Shown one piece after another: positions 44,621-56,720 of a DNA stretch of 64,000 nt. The first letter of the stretch is position 1. Every line of letters begins with the position of its first letter. A program made the translations under genes and the position numbers. This stretch comes from Erpetoichthys calabaricus (Eukaryota; Chordata; Cladistia; Polypteriformes; Polypteridae). The notes beneath the pieces were generated by a model. The model was not told the origin of the DNA and did no database searches. It was given only the letters and a program-made list of their open reading frames with translations. Where the stretch lies: assembly GCF_900747795.2 (NCBI RefSeq), contig NC_041402.2, positions 32,737,588 to 32,801,587 of the forward strand. The letters are read 5' to 3'.

Positions 44621-46588
44621 CATCTGTATATGTAGTGAATTAATTTTTTAAGATAATTTAAATGTGAAAAAAAACTGCCACAGGGGAGATGTGTGGATAA
44701 TGGTTGAGTTCATTATTAAAGGAAGTAGAAGCTCACTAAGCCTTAACATTAGAACACAGCACAATGGACTGAGGCAAGAGGGGACCACTCATCCAGCATA
44801 TTCCAGGATGTGTCACACTGTGACCGTTGGGTTCTGCCACTTTACTCAATGGATGCAGGCCTCCCATCTTGATGCACTGGTCCCTGTTTCCTTTGTATCT
44901 ATTTCATGGTGATGTGAGAACACTTAACAGTGCTGAAACATTAGTAGCTCACCTAACGAGGGTCTCCAGTTACAGAGCAGATCACAATCATACAAGTCAC
45001 TTAATAGCTTTTAACTGCTAAGAGATGAGGTTTCCTGGAGTCTGGGGAGGCAAATTTTAGCACATCATATTAATGATTATGACTATGAGTTTAATACAAA
45101 GGAAATGCATGTCTTTATTTAGTTTTGGAGGAAGAATTATGACAACTTTATAAAGATCTTGAGGAAAGTCTTAAAATATACAAAAAGATAAAGGTCCATG
45201 TCACAGGAGTTGCTTGTCCCTGCAGTACAGCTTGGATTCAGGCTGCCACTGCTCCTACTGGCATGTCGTTTCATTTCTTTGCTTTCCTATTGGTTGCTCT
45301 CACATTCCTGCGTGGGACACCATTCACAGAGTGCCCTCCACCACGTTTCCAGTGACATGGAACAATTACATGTATATTGATTTGCATGACACTGTAACAG
45401 AAGGGGGTTGTTCCATTGAAAAGCTCCTACTGTGACCCAGAATAAGGAAAGAGTGACCTAATGGTAAACTGCTTAAAATAGTAAATAAATGTATCATGTT
45501 TACATAAGAAAAGGGAAAACAGAAATATAGAAAGAAAAAAGAAGAACACTTTGGGCCTATCTTTGTTGGTCTCACATCATGCCTACCTCCTGAGATGGCT
45601 CACCCATTTCTCCTCCTCAAAGTGCCAAACGCTCCTTCACCTTCTCTCTTAGGTCTGACTTCTCCCAGTCCTACCAGTAAGTGCTTACCCCCAATTCACA
45701 TGCAGTCTTTACACTCTATGGGCTATTGCCAGAGAGAAGCTATTGAACCCCACATTATTGTCACTTTCATGGTAATCCTTGGATCTACTTCTGTGAGCAG
45801 GAACACCTATGGAGGTCTAGGGGTCCCTCTTGAGGTCAGGTAGTTCTGTATCCCTGGGGGTCAACACATACATACATTACAGCCTGCTCGTTGTTATATG
45901 CAATAGGACTCCACATATTCTTCACTGGATCATCTTGCTGTCATGAGGGACTTGTTTTAGTCAACTGCCCACCTTCCCTTGCCATTTCTTAAGGTCCATA
46001 TGACTTTCAACAAATGTGGCACACTGCCCCCTGCTGGTATCATATTTCCTACACTAGCATGGCGACTTGAGTAAATGCTGGCCAACGAGTACATTTCCAT
46101 CTCGTGGCTTATTTGGCTGCGTTCCTTAAATCCTGTTGTTTTTTTCTGCTTACACTCCTGCTTTCCACTTGGTCACCCTCTTCAACACTCAGGAAAAAAA
46201 ATGTTAAAGGCAAGAATAAAAAAGCAATTATTGCATTTTTAACATTATTGGGAGGTTAAAATGACTTGTTAAGGTTAACTTGGTCAACGTGGACTACAAC
46301 CATCAGCCCAGACATCTCAGCCACACAGTCACACATCATAGCCATTATATTACTAATCAAAGTTTGTTTTCCGTAATGCACCTGGTTATAATGACCATAC
46401 ATATATTTGTTCACTAAATGTTACAGCTGAAACACCAACATATTAAAATAATTGCTCAGGACCACATGCTGACTCAGTGTAAAGTCACTTATGAAGGATG
46501 ACACACGAGGACCTGCGTCACAGCCAGTTTTAAGTTGGGATCCTTGCTTGGTCAGGACACCAACAGCGTGGAAGGATTGGGAAGAGCA

Positions 46589-46590
<2 letters not shown>
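44621..46590. other. Non-coding stretch, unclassified
   Basis: No gene is recognised. Moderately GC-rich segments at 45190-45440 and 45590-46150 may be decayed repeats (for example ACTGCCCCCTGCTGGTATCA at 46023). Their class cannot be told. Confidence 0.35.
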
Positions 46591-46591
<1 letters not shown>

Positions 46592-46639
<48 letters not shown>

Positions 46640-46660
46640 TCTGTCTATCTATCTATCTAC
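46592..46660. repeat. (TA)n / (CTAT)n microsatellite
   Basis: About 40 bp of TA, then ACACACACA and (CTAT)n. Confidence 0.95.
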
Positions 46661-46676
46661 TGTATATATAGAATAT

Positions 46677-47100
46677 TGTCTCCTCCCATAAGCTAGGTGC
46701 CAGCAAACCTGGGTATCAGTATCTGGGAATTGTAGTCTGGAAGTGCAACCCTTCTGGGGCCCATAGGTGCCATTAGGGGGTGCTGCAGGGACTTACACTC
46801 CCTATTCTTTGGGACTTTCATATGGGCTGGAAGTGCTTTCAACAGGTGAAGCTCCTGGCACTGGAAGTACTCACGGGTCTTCAATAAAGGAGACTGCACT
46901 GCCTTATCCAAGTGAGCTGGAGCTGGGAGCGGAGACAGGCAACACTCGCCTTGGAGGAGCAGCAGTGTGGTGAAGAGAAGAGACAACTTGTATTAACTGT
47001 TTTGCGCAAGGTATTTTGTAATAAATTCTTTTGATTTCAACCTGGAATTTGTTCTGTGCGCTTGTGTTTGGGGCTCTGTGGCGGCCCCTGTCTTTCACTG
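46677..47100 (+). repeat. Unclassified interspersed repeat, LTR-like composition
   Basis: It begins TGTCTCCTCCC and contains AATAAATTC at about 47021, followed by a T/G-rich end (TTTGTTCTGTGCGCTTGTG) and GTGGCGGCCCCTGTC. It resembles other vertebrate LTR-type or promoter-bearing repeats. No target duplication was found, so the class and borders are uncertain. Confidence 0.3.
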
Positions 47101-47289
47101 TCTTATACTTTAGCGGTAAGACCATATAACCAAGCCATAATTACAATATATCTGCCAATTGTCAATATCACTTGACAGTCATATACTTGACTACACCATC
47201 TAGACAAAATTACCTGTTTAACCACAAATGACGAGTATCACTTATCAGTCTTAACCTTTAACTACTACACCACACTAACTAGGCTCAAG

Positions 47290-47560
47290 TACTCACATAT
47301 CCCTTCATCCAGTTCAGGGGTGATGGGGGGAAAAGCTTGGGATACAAGGCAGGAACCAGCCCTCACAGGGTACACACCCACATATTTGGAGTATGTTAGC
47401 CTAACGAATATGTCTTCAGGATGTGAGAGAAAAAGAAGAATACCAGAAGAAAAACCAAGGAACATGGGGAAAAAGTGAAAACTCCACAAAGAGAAGGCCT
47501 AGGCTTGGATTTAAACCCAAGATGGCAGATTTTCAAGGCAGCAGCACAAATTATACTTTA
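47290..47560 (-). mobile_element. Old SINE copy
   Basis: GGCAGGAACCAGCCCTCACAGG, a GAAAACTCCACAAAGAG core and GGATTTAAACCCAAG (B-box complement) appear in the order expected of the main SINE family on the - strand. Confidence 0.65.
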
Positions 47561-48429
47561 CAAAACTTTTATGTCTTGCACTTTTCAATACTGAATAGCA
47601 TCCTGAATTGTTTTGGACATTCAGTTCAGTATTGCTTCCAAATTTCTGCAGCTTTCTGCTTGCTTCATAAGTGTGACATGTGTTCAAATAATTCCACAGA
47701 CCAAGTATCTTTGTTTTAAAGTTTTAACTAAAATTCAAAGCAAAACAGTTCAGACAAAAAATAGAGAAAAATTGATATTAAAGAAAAGTTCTTGTTTAAG
47801 AAAAGTTATTTTTTAAGATTCATATACTGTATTTTGTTTCATTTCTCTAAGTTGGGTTATACAGTCATACTTAGCAAGTTAAGCAGAGTCAGAAAACTAT
47901 ATGCCAACTCCTATTTGCAAACATATCTAACAGTTCATGCTAGCAGTAAGACTATTTCCTCAATGGCTTAATGAACACTGAATTATACAGATATAGCTAA
48001 GAAAATTCTATCTCGTGTTAACTTATGGGGGTAAAAGACTATACCATATTCTATAGAAATTTGCAGACACTTAAATAAATTTAACAACCAAACTTTAACT
48101 CTCTAAGATTAGATACAAGAGGAATGGCAGAATGATTGAGATCACCAGGGTTGTGCAGTAATTTGGGATGCAATCCTTAATCTGGAAATGTAATGCATTG
48201 CAGTCCAACACTTTACTTGCTACTGTTTCTATGCATCCATAATCTGAACTTAATCCAGTTTATGATCCTGGGAGAACCAGAACCTAGCCCAGGGACACTG
48301 GCAACAAGTCAGTAGGCAAACCTAGACTTTGTGCCAGTTTTATATAATTTTGTTAACATTATTTGATATATAGTATGTCACAAACATGCGATTGGGAAGC
48401 AGGTTACATGCTTGAATAAGGGTATTTAT

Positions 48430-48680
48430 CCACCAGACCAGGGGTTGGCGCCGTCACATAATACTTTCTCTCTTTCATCCCGCCTGATGACATCACTTTC
48501 GGTTTCGGCTCTCCTGACTTCATTTCCTGTACCTACCATATATATATTTGTTAGCCTGAGTCAGTTCTGTAATGAGCTCTGCCTGAAAAGACTTCATATA
48601 CTTTTCTCTACGCTTGATTTTCAAGTATACGGGGTGGCTACCCCAAACCTTTTTCAGTGTTTTGTGCTGTGCTTTGACAA
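48430..48680 (+). repeat. Unclassified repeat, promoter-like
   Basis: GGGTTGGCGCCGTCAC, a TATATATATTTG box near 48540 and GTATACGGGGTGGCTACCCC suggest an old LTR-like or other promoter-bearing repeat. Low certainty, no end repeats seen. Confidence 0.22.
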
Positions 48681-49470
48681 GTAGTATGACACTGTGGTTA
48701 GAACTGTTGCCACCTGCTGCATTTTTTTAAGATGAAGAAATCTCCATAAGGGTATCATCGTAATGGCAACACATTTATATTCTGTAAAACATTAAGAAGG
48801 GGCTTTTAACCTTGGAACTCCACAGCTTTATTTTCTCCGGGATCCAACAAGCTGGAGTGTTTGTTTTCCACTCCTCCCTAGCCATCTAACTTTAGCATTT
48901 GTTTATTAACTTGCCCATTGTGTTTCTAATTTGTAGTCTCATTGAAGCCAGGCGTATAATATATATGTCCGCAGACAACCATGAGTGAATTTTTCTTAAA
49001 ACTGGTGGGAACCAATATAGGTGCTTACTGTGTGTCCCATTTCTAAACCAATCCAATACCTCATGAAACTGGTGCTGAAAATGGGGGCAGTGATTTTGAA
49101 CTGCAAATGTCTGAGGTGCTCTTGTTAACCTTTCTGACAGAGAGCAAGTGTCTCATTACGATTAACTGTCTACAGTCGAAAAGTCTCTTAAAAACACTCT
49201 ATTAAACATATAAACATGTAGCGTGTGCACAACGAACAAATTGCATGTTTTAAAAATAAACCTAACCTGATGCAAAGGACAAAAACTTTCTGTAGAATCA
49301 GATTATACATTGACATTCGAAAGCATCAATGGAAGGGTGGTAAAGGTGAACGGTATGTTGTCACAGATGCTGTGTGTGCTCTGTGTTGTTCAGTGTTACA
49401 ATGGTAGTGTAGGAGACAATGTAAGGCTAAAAGAATTGGCAGCTATGCTTGTGAAAATATGAACTGCAGA

Positions 49471-49517
<47 letters not shown>

Positions 49518-49561
49518 TAGCATTGTAAGATAGATAGATAGAGATAGATATAGCACTGTAT

Positions 49562-49629
<68 letters not shown>
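49471..49629. repeat. (GATA)n microsatellite, interrupted
   Basis: Long TAGA/GATA runs at 49471-49517 and 49561-49629, split by two related interruptions, TATAGCATTGTAAGA and TATAGCACTGTATGA. Confidence 0.97.
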
Positions 49630-50499
49630 TGCTTTAGACCTAAACGGTGTGTCAATCCTTATCTAAAGGACTGCCATTAAGAGAGCTGATAATGAAAGGG
49701 TTCAGGAGATGCAGATTTCAGTATGAAAAACACCCAAATCAACAAATCTGCCCAACAACACCAGTAGATGCACTGATTGGGCTGCACAACATCCACTTTC
49801 TGACTGCACATCTAAATGAATAACTAAAGAAAAGTAACATTACTGTCCAATTCAAAATGCAAACATGAAATGACAAAACAGCCACAGCATTTTAACACGT
49901 GTATCCATAGACCACAATGCTTTTCTAAACTCTGTTTGCTGTTGTTATGTCATATTTTGATGCAATAGTTAAAATGACAGAAAGATATTGTAGCAGACAG
50001 AGGCACTTCTCAAATATCTGAAGCCCAGTAGCTGCGGTGGTCTGCGTATGTGTGTGTCTGTCTGTCTCCACTGTGGCAGCGCTAACTACAACATCAATAT
50101 TTATTTTTAAGCTTCAGTTATCTTGTGTTACTGAGTTCCCGATAACAGCAATTGTAGTTTTGTTTTTCTCTCACATCAAGTCTTTTGTTCAGTATCTTTC
50201 ACTTCTCCATGAAACCCCGGAGGAGGTTTAAAATGCACAGACTGGAAAAATTGGTGTTGGGTGTTTTAGGAAGAAGCCCTGTGGGCGCACCCTTTGCAGC
50301 ACAGGATTTTGCTGCTATTCACTGCATTCATTTTTAATTGATTATCCCCTGATGTGTCACATTTGGCCCTGTGTTTCATTGTATTTGCATTTCTGTGAAA
50401 TAATTTCACTTGCTTTTTGTAACTGTTTAGCAATTATTATTTAAAGTACTTTGAGCTCCTTTCATACAAGAAAATGTGCTATAAAAATAAATGTTGCTT

Positions 50500-50795
50500 T
50501 TGTTGCCTCACACATTAATCATCTTGGGTTTGAAACCTGTACTTGGTCTTTGTCAGAGTGAATTCTGCTGTGGTGTTTCTTTAGATACTGAAGTTTTTCT
50601 CCCACATCCCAAAGATTTGTGTGCTAGGCTATATGGCAACTCTAAACTGGTTCAGTGTGTGTTTGTGTGTAAATGATTCCCTCTGATGGACTAGTAATGA
50701 ATCCAGGGTTGGTTCCTACCTTTAATCCAGTGCTGCTAGATTTGGCTCCAGGTCCCCAATTACTCTAAAATCATTTAAGAGGATTGGAAATTGTT
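50500..50795 (+). mobile_element. Old SINE copy
   Basis: The B-box-like GGGTTTGAAACCTG, the TTTTTCTCCCACATCCCAAA core and a GGTTGGTTCCTACCTTTAAT tail are in + orientation. The preceding 50430-50500 carries a CTTTGAGCTCCTTT...GCTATAAAAATAAA tail from another retroposon. Confidence 0.65.
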
Positions 50796-51045
50796 ATGTT
50801 GTTTTGTTATATAGAATGCTTTGAACATGAACAAAAGATTAATCCACTTTATGTATATAGTACAATGGTTACATAGTAGAAAAAGTTATTCACTTAGGGT
50901 GGGTCAGTTGTGGGAATTGAACTCAAAACAATGCATCATATTGTCCAACTTCTTGGCTACCAGGTTACATTGCCTTTTATCATTTTTCTTTCCTATATCT
51001 TGCTTCTATATAAGGAACACAACCACAAAACACTTTGTGCAAATA

Positions 51046-51067
51046 TCTATCTATCTATCTATCTATC
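51046..51067. repeat. (ATCT)n microsatellite
   Basis: About five ATCT units. Confidence 0.9.
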
Positions 51068-51270
51068 ATATAGTGTCTTTTATTCTGTCTGTCTAGTAGA
51101 TGGATGGCTGCATAGACCTGTATTCTTTAATGTATCTTTCAGTGACACATCTTAGTTCTTTTTAATTTCCTCAGGTCTTACTACTGTACAGCATACAGAC
51201 ATACACACAAGTGGAATAAATTCCTCCTTTCATTTTTATTGAAGTCACCTTGGACTTTAGTAATGACTAC

Positions 51271-51968
51271 TGTCATGGTTCAGCCAACATATTCCCCCTG
51301 GCTGGTGTTCAGAATTGTGGTTCTTGTTTATTTTGTGTTATGTTATGCCATTAATTTGTATTAAGGTTTATTTTATTTATTATGTACAGTTTTCTTTGTG
51401 TTCATTTGTCTTTTTCCCTTGGGCGGGGTCCCACAAGGGGTAGGGCCACCTGCCCATCACCAATAGGGACGGCCCTTCATCCTATTTAAGGGATGGCCTC
51501 CAATGAGTCCTGGCAGCTCTTTTGTTTTGGTGAGTTACTGTTCTATTGCTTTGCTTTGTGTTTTCTGGATTTTCGACCCAGTGCTTTGTCGTTGACTTTA
51601 CGTCTTGGATTCGAATTTAGAACTGTGCTTTCTGATTATTTTTTTTAAAACCTCTGCTACATCTTGACTTCGATTTCTTGATTTTATATTGGGACTGTGT
51701 CATATAACATTTTTGAACCTGTACTATGTTTTGACCACAATTTTGAATTCTGTCTTAGGACTTTGTTTATGGTGTATCACCTTGACTTTTCAGGCATCTC
51801 CTTTGTGCTCTTTGGAGCTTTGTGCTTTGCACAACCATTTTTGTAAAATAAAACTTCAAGATTTGTCTGGTCCCTTTGGATTTCTAGACTGGGTATGTTG
51901 ATGGTGTTTTCCCCCTCTACTGGGCAATTTTGAAAGCTGTGCTTTTGAACCCAAGCAACTTTATGACA
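51271..51968 (+). mobile_element. Solo long terminal repeat of an LTR retroelement
   Basis: It starts TGTCATGG and ends TTTATGACA, so the tips are the inverted pair TGTCAT/ATGACA with the usual TG...CA ends. The 5-bp repeat ACTAC lies directly outside on both sides (51266-51270 and 51969-51973). Inside are a TATA-like CCTATTTAAG (51481-51490) and an AATAAA (51847-51852), in the order promoter then poly(A) signal. No internal coding region is present, so this is the fossil left after LTR-LTR recombination. Family (Gypsy-like or ERV-like) not decided. The perfect duplication suggests moderate age. Confidence 0.85.
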
Positions 51969-52079
51969 ACTACAACTAATTGCACCTCACTCTGGTGGTC
52001 ACTGCTAAATCTGCCCCACCAGTGGAGCTTGGCATATTGCCAAGATAACAAAACTTAATCGACCCACTCTAATTTTGTA

Positions 52080-52640
52080 TCACCTTCAATAGCAAAGTCA
52101 GCTGTGTCACTCACTATCAGTGGGATTCTGCACATGAAGGAGATGCTGATCGTTCAGTCTTTCCTATATGCCTCTCCATTTTCTGTGAATCAATTTCTCA
52201 CATTCTGGGCACTTGATAAGAGTTTGAACCTTTACCTCTAGCACATACACTAGTTGGCCAGGTTCTTCTACAGCTCCCTGTCTGACACGTACCATCATCA
52301 CCATAGTTTTGTCCAGGTTCATTGTTAATCCCATCTCCATCTCTGTTTTTCCATTTAAGAAACTTTTCTCTATTCTAACAATTAAAACAACATCATCTGT
52401 ATATAGGAGTTCTATTGGTAGTCCTTATTATGTTTGTCTTCTGACTGCTTCCATACCATGGCAAACAGTAAAAGGCTTTAGGGCCGAACTTTGTACTCAG
52501 AGTTCCACAACTAAAGCTCTGGTTGTCTCCATACATAGTACGGACGATTGTCTCAGCGCTGTCATACATAGACACATCCACTTTTGCAGGCCATTCCTCC
52601 ACTCCCATATACTGCTTTGTTCATCTCATGGCTTCCCTAG
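52080..52640 (-). mobile_element. RTE-like LINE fragment (reverse transcriptase)
   Basis: On the - strand the RT core IELLYTDDVVLIV (family YADD box) is followed by NGKTEMEMGLTMNLDKTMVM, matching the KG-L-VN--KTKVM block, and a zinc-knuckle-like CPECEKLIHRKW. The upstream part has several frame changes. It is a fragment from the 3' half of the ORF. Confidence 0.7.
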
Positions 52641-53084
52641 GGTCCAATGCTCTTTTTAAATGTAACAGTTTGCATTTCTTTTCATACTTTTCCTGAATCT
52701 GTCTTGCAATTAAAATAGAATTTTAAAAAATCCCATGAACAAACAGACAAGCAGCATATAAATTGAGAAAGTTTGGACCTCACTTACTAGGGGTGAGAAC
52801 TGCCAGGGACCTAACAGTACAATATCATCAATATATTGTACTTGGGTTACAATATAATATTTCATTTATGTTTAACAATATATTTTCAATTCTGCATTAT
52901 ATTGTAATGTATTTTAATTTAAATGTAATGAAAGTTACATGTATACATCACTTACATTTTTTTGTAATTGTGGAAATGGATTGCAAGAATCTCAGAACTT
53001 TGCACTGCAAGAATATGTGAATGCTCACTTATATTATGTAACATGCATCTCAGTACATCAGCCATCTTTAGTGCTGAACGGAGA

Positions 53085-53418
53085 CTTCATATAATTATAA
53101 AATTATAATTAAAGGCATTAGTTCTAGATTAAAAGATTTTAGTCTTCAGATTCAGCAAAAATAGATTAGAGGAGACAGGACTGAAGTGTTTAAAATTATG
53201 AAGGGAATTAGTCCAGTGGATCGAGACTGTGACGTTAAAATGAGTTCATCAAGAACACAGTAACACCGTTGGAAACTCGTAAAGGGTAAATTTCACATAA
53301 ATGTTGGCAGGTTTGTTTTTATGCAGAGAACTTGGAATAAGCTATCAAATAGTTTGGTAGACAGTAGGACTTTTAGGGACCTTCAAAACTCAACTTGATG
53401 TTATTTTGGAGGACTTAA
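53085..53418 (+). mobile_element. CR1-like LINE 3' fragment, left part of a split copy
   Basis: Coding traces RLEETGLKCLKL/FKIMKGISPVDRDC and WNKLSNSLVDSRTFRDLQNS are the C-terminal signature of CR1-type elements. The sequence resumes at 55761 after the L2 insertion, so this is one copy cut in two. Confidence 0.75.
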
Positions 53419-55760
53419 TTAAATATGAAATATTCAATGAGAAAATTAAAAATAGAAGACCTCAGATCTCAGCATCACAGTACAAACCACATACTAGCTT
53501 AGCAGACCCTGTCTCACATTACATTCAGCACTTTAGTAATTTTAATCCTGTAACTGAGCAGGAAGTCTTAACTTAATTTTCTAAAATGAAGCCCACTACT
53601 TGTTCCTAGATCCAGTGCCAACAAAAACTAGTAAAAAGTGCAACGGATGTTCTTGCAGCGCCTATTCTAACATTATCAGTAGTTCATTATTGCATGGCAC
53701 AGTACCTGATACACTAAAAGTGTCACTCATTAAACCATTACTTAAAAAGTCAGACCTAGACCCACACATACTAAATAATTATAGGCCTACTGTATTTCAA
53801 ATTTACCGTTTCTCTCTAAAATACTAGAAAAAGTAGTCGCCAGTCAGCTTCAGTCACACCTTACGCATTACAAGTTATTTGAGAAATTCCAGTCTGGTTT
53901 CCACACTGGACAAAGTACAGAAATGGCACTAATGCGTGTTGTAAACAACATTCTAATATCCTCTGATGAAGGAAACTCCACTGTAATTATGTTGTTAGAC
54001 TTAAGTGCAGCATTTGACACCATTGACCATTCTATTTTACTGTATAGGCTAGAAAATGATGTTGGGCTTACAGGCGCCGTGCTCGCTTGGTTTAATTCTT
54101 ATTTATCAAATCGATTCCAATATGTACAGAAATGTGCTGATAGTACTCCATCATTATACACAGAAGTTCAATATGGTGTCCTACAGGGCTCAGTACTGGG
54201 ACCTTTACGGTTTTCACTTTACATGCTTCCACTGGGATCTCTCATTAGGAAACAATGTTAATTTTCACTCGTATGCATATGACACCCAGTTATACCTTTC
54301 ATTTAAATCAAATGAAGTTTCTCCAATGTTGTCTTTAATTAGTTGTTTTAGTGAATTAAAGGAGTGGATGAATGAGAACTACACGTCTTTAAATACAAAT
54401 AAAACAGAGATGTTAATTATTGGAGGGAATGACGCTGATCATAACAATATTTTGTCATCATTTAACTCAGTTGGAATCCCCATTAATTTTACTGAATCAG
54501 CCTGCAGTCTAGGAGTTATCTTTGACTCTAGCATGTCATTTAAAGCGCATATTACAAAGTTGTCCAAAACATGTCTCTTCCATCTTAAAAATGTTAGGAA
54601 ATTAAGGCGCTTTCTAAATTAACAGGATTCTGAGAAATTAATTCATGCATTTATTTCTAGTAGGATTGACTACTGCAATGCGGTGTTCACTGGATGTTCA
54701 AAGTGTTGTTTATACAGCCTCCGGTTAATCCAAAATGCGGCTGCAAGAATTATTACAAGAACAAGAAAATACAACCACATAACTCCAGTTCTTAAATCCT
54801 TACACTGGCTCCCGGTTAAGTTTAGGGCAGATTTCAAAATCCTCCTTTTAACATATAAAGCATTAAATGGCCGAGGTCCGGCTTACTTGTCTGAACTTAT
54901 CATGACTTACAAACCTGAGCGCACATTAAGATCTCAAGATGCCGGTCTGCTTAGGATTCCAAGGATTAATAAAAAAACAATGGGAGGTCGAGCTTTTAGT
55001 TACAGGGCCCCTAAACTGTGGAATGGTCTGCCTGCTACTATAAGAGATGCCCCTTTGGTCTCAGCTTTCAAATCCCGGCTGTTTAGCATATCCTGACTAG
55101 AGCTGCTGATTAACTGTACAGACTGCATCTCTGTTGTTGGTCATTAGCACTAAAACATAAGTAACATGATGGTTACAAATGGATACTAACCCTCACCTAT
55201 TCTGTTTCTCTTCTCGGTACTCAAATGTGGCACTTGGTGCCACGACCCACCTGCCAAGTTGTTTTGCCTGCCTAAGGTAAAGTCATCACTGATGGAGGAT
55301 TGCAGGAATCGTGGGAAAGACGGGTCCTTTCATCGGATTGGTTGGCCCAGCGCGGTTTCAGCCGTGGAATGGCTAAATGGGGGAGGCAGCTTCATGGATG
55401 AGGTCTCCAGGACTCTAAACTTATCCAAATCTTATTATGTGATATCATCTACTGTTAAAAATTTTAGAAGTATGGCGCAGAATTTATTTTTATACTGTAT
55501 TGAGGATTTGTTCTGTTCTGTGTATTGTATTGTATTGACCCCCTTCTTTTGACACCCACTGCACGCCCAACCTACCTGGAAAGGGGTCTCTCTTTGAACT
55601 GCCTTTCCCAAGGTTTTTTTTGGGAGTTTTTCCTTGTCTTCTTAGAGAGTCAAGGCTGGGGGGCTGTCAAGAGGCAGGGCCTGTTAAAAGACCATTGCAG
55701 CACTTCTTGTGTGATTTTGGGCTATACAAAAATAAATTGTACTGTAAATTGTATTGTAAT
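53419..55760 (+). mobile_element. L2-type LINE, 5'-truncated
   Basis: About 2.3 kb covering the RT domain to the tail. The RT begins near 53580 (MKPTTCS.DPVPTK) and shows FQSGFHTGQSTEMALMRVVN, then LLDLSAAFDTIDHSILLYRL (catalytic Asp), GVLQGSVLGPL and SYAYDTQLYL, where YADD has become YAYD, losing a catalytic Asp. The terminal domain LQNAAARIITRTRKYNHITP ... WLPVKFRADFKILLLTYKAL ... APKLWNGLPATIRDAPL ends in frame at 55096. The 3' UTR ends with the typical GGGCTATACAAAAATAAATTG tail. The ORF is broken into at least four frames. Confidence 0.9.
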
Positions 55761-55830
55761 AGGACTGGTGAGCTTTGTTGGGCTGAATGGCCTGTTCTCG
55801 TCTAGATTGTTCCAATGTTCTAATTTCCAT
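55761..55830 (+). mobile_element. CR1-like LINE, right part of the split copy
   Basis: AGGACTGGTGAGCTTTGTTG followed by GGCTGAATGGCCTGTTCTCG is the 3' tail of the element whose body lies at 53085-53418. The two join smoothly once the L2 is ignored. Confidence 0.75.
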
Positions 55831-56329
55831 GGATGGAACAAGAAACAAAAAATCCTACGCTTGTCAAAGTGCAGCAATGATATAATACTGTATCACGCTA
55901 AAAGAATATTGCAGTACTACAGTATATTGATGGAACAATGGGCCAAAATACTTGGAACAGAATAAACACACTCCAACCAAATATATTTATGCCTGTTACT
56001 TACTCCATGAACTTTGTCGTGTTGGCTCAAGAAATGCAGAACGACGAGAAAAACTGACTAATACTGTGCAATGGCAAAGAATCTGAAAAACGTCCCTGGG
56101 AAAAACAAATGATAAAAGAAAAATCTTACATCACTTGTGGTGCATAATCCACATTGTATGCTCACAACATGCAAAACACTTTATTTTTTTCAAAACTATT
56201 GCTAAATGTTTACTTCCAGAATCATTGGAGCACATTATAAAAAGGAAAACTAAAGCCACATGAGGGTCATTTTTTGAGATGAAGACAGGAATCTTGGCCA
56301 ATGAAAAGGGGAGAAACGGGTGTGTTATG

Positions 56330-56720
56330 AACTGTTGGCACAACTCCACACTTATTCTGCAACATCACAACGCATCGTGAACGCATATCATGATCACTGG
56401 ACTGGTGCCACATCGGCCTTACAGCCCCAATATGGCACCCTCAGACTTTCACTTGCTCGGTCACATGAAGGGAAGCCTTCAGAGATGGCATTTCCATGAT
56501 ACAGGTGAAATGGAAGAAGCCATCAGATGCTTTACCGGGGAGTGCCCAAAAGAGTTTTTCTAAAGTGGGTTCAATGGTAAAGCAAAAGCAACACCAGTGG
56601 TGGAGATTACTTTGAAGAGCACCATGTTGTAGACAGAGTTACACTACACGTGTTTGAAGATGCACATGTCTTATGTTGTTGAAGAAAGAGCCTTTTTGAA
56701 AGCTAGGTTTTTCAGTATTA
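56330..56720 (+). mobile_element. mariner-like transposase relic
   Basis: The + strand gives HRPYSPNMAPSDFHLLGHMK, then GSLQRWHFHDTGEMEEAIRC and ECPKEFF, the C-terminal part of a mariner transposase (family PYSPDLAPSDFHLF...). A TAA interrupts after EFF and no termini were found. Confidence 0.75.

Noticed and set aside
49443-49655. 70-codon open frame of YLSI repeats
   Set aside because: Translation of the GATA microsatellite.
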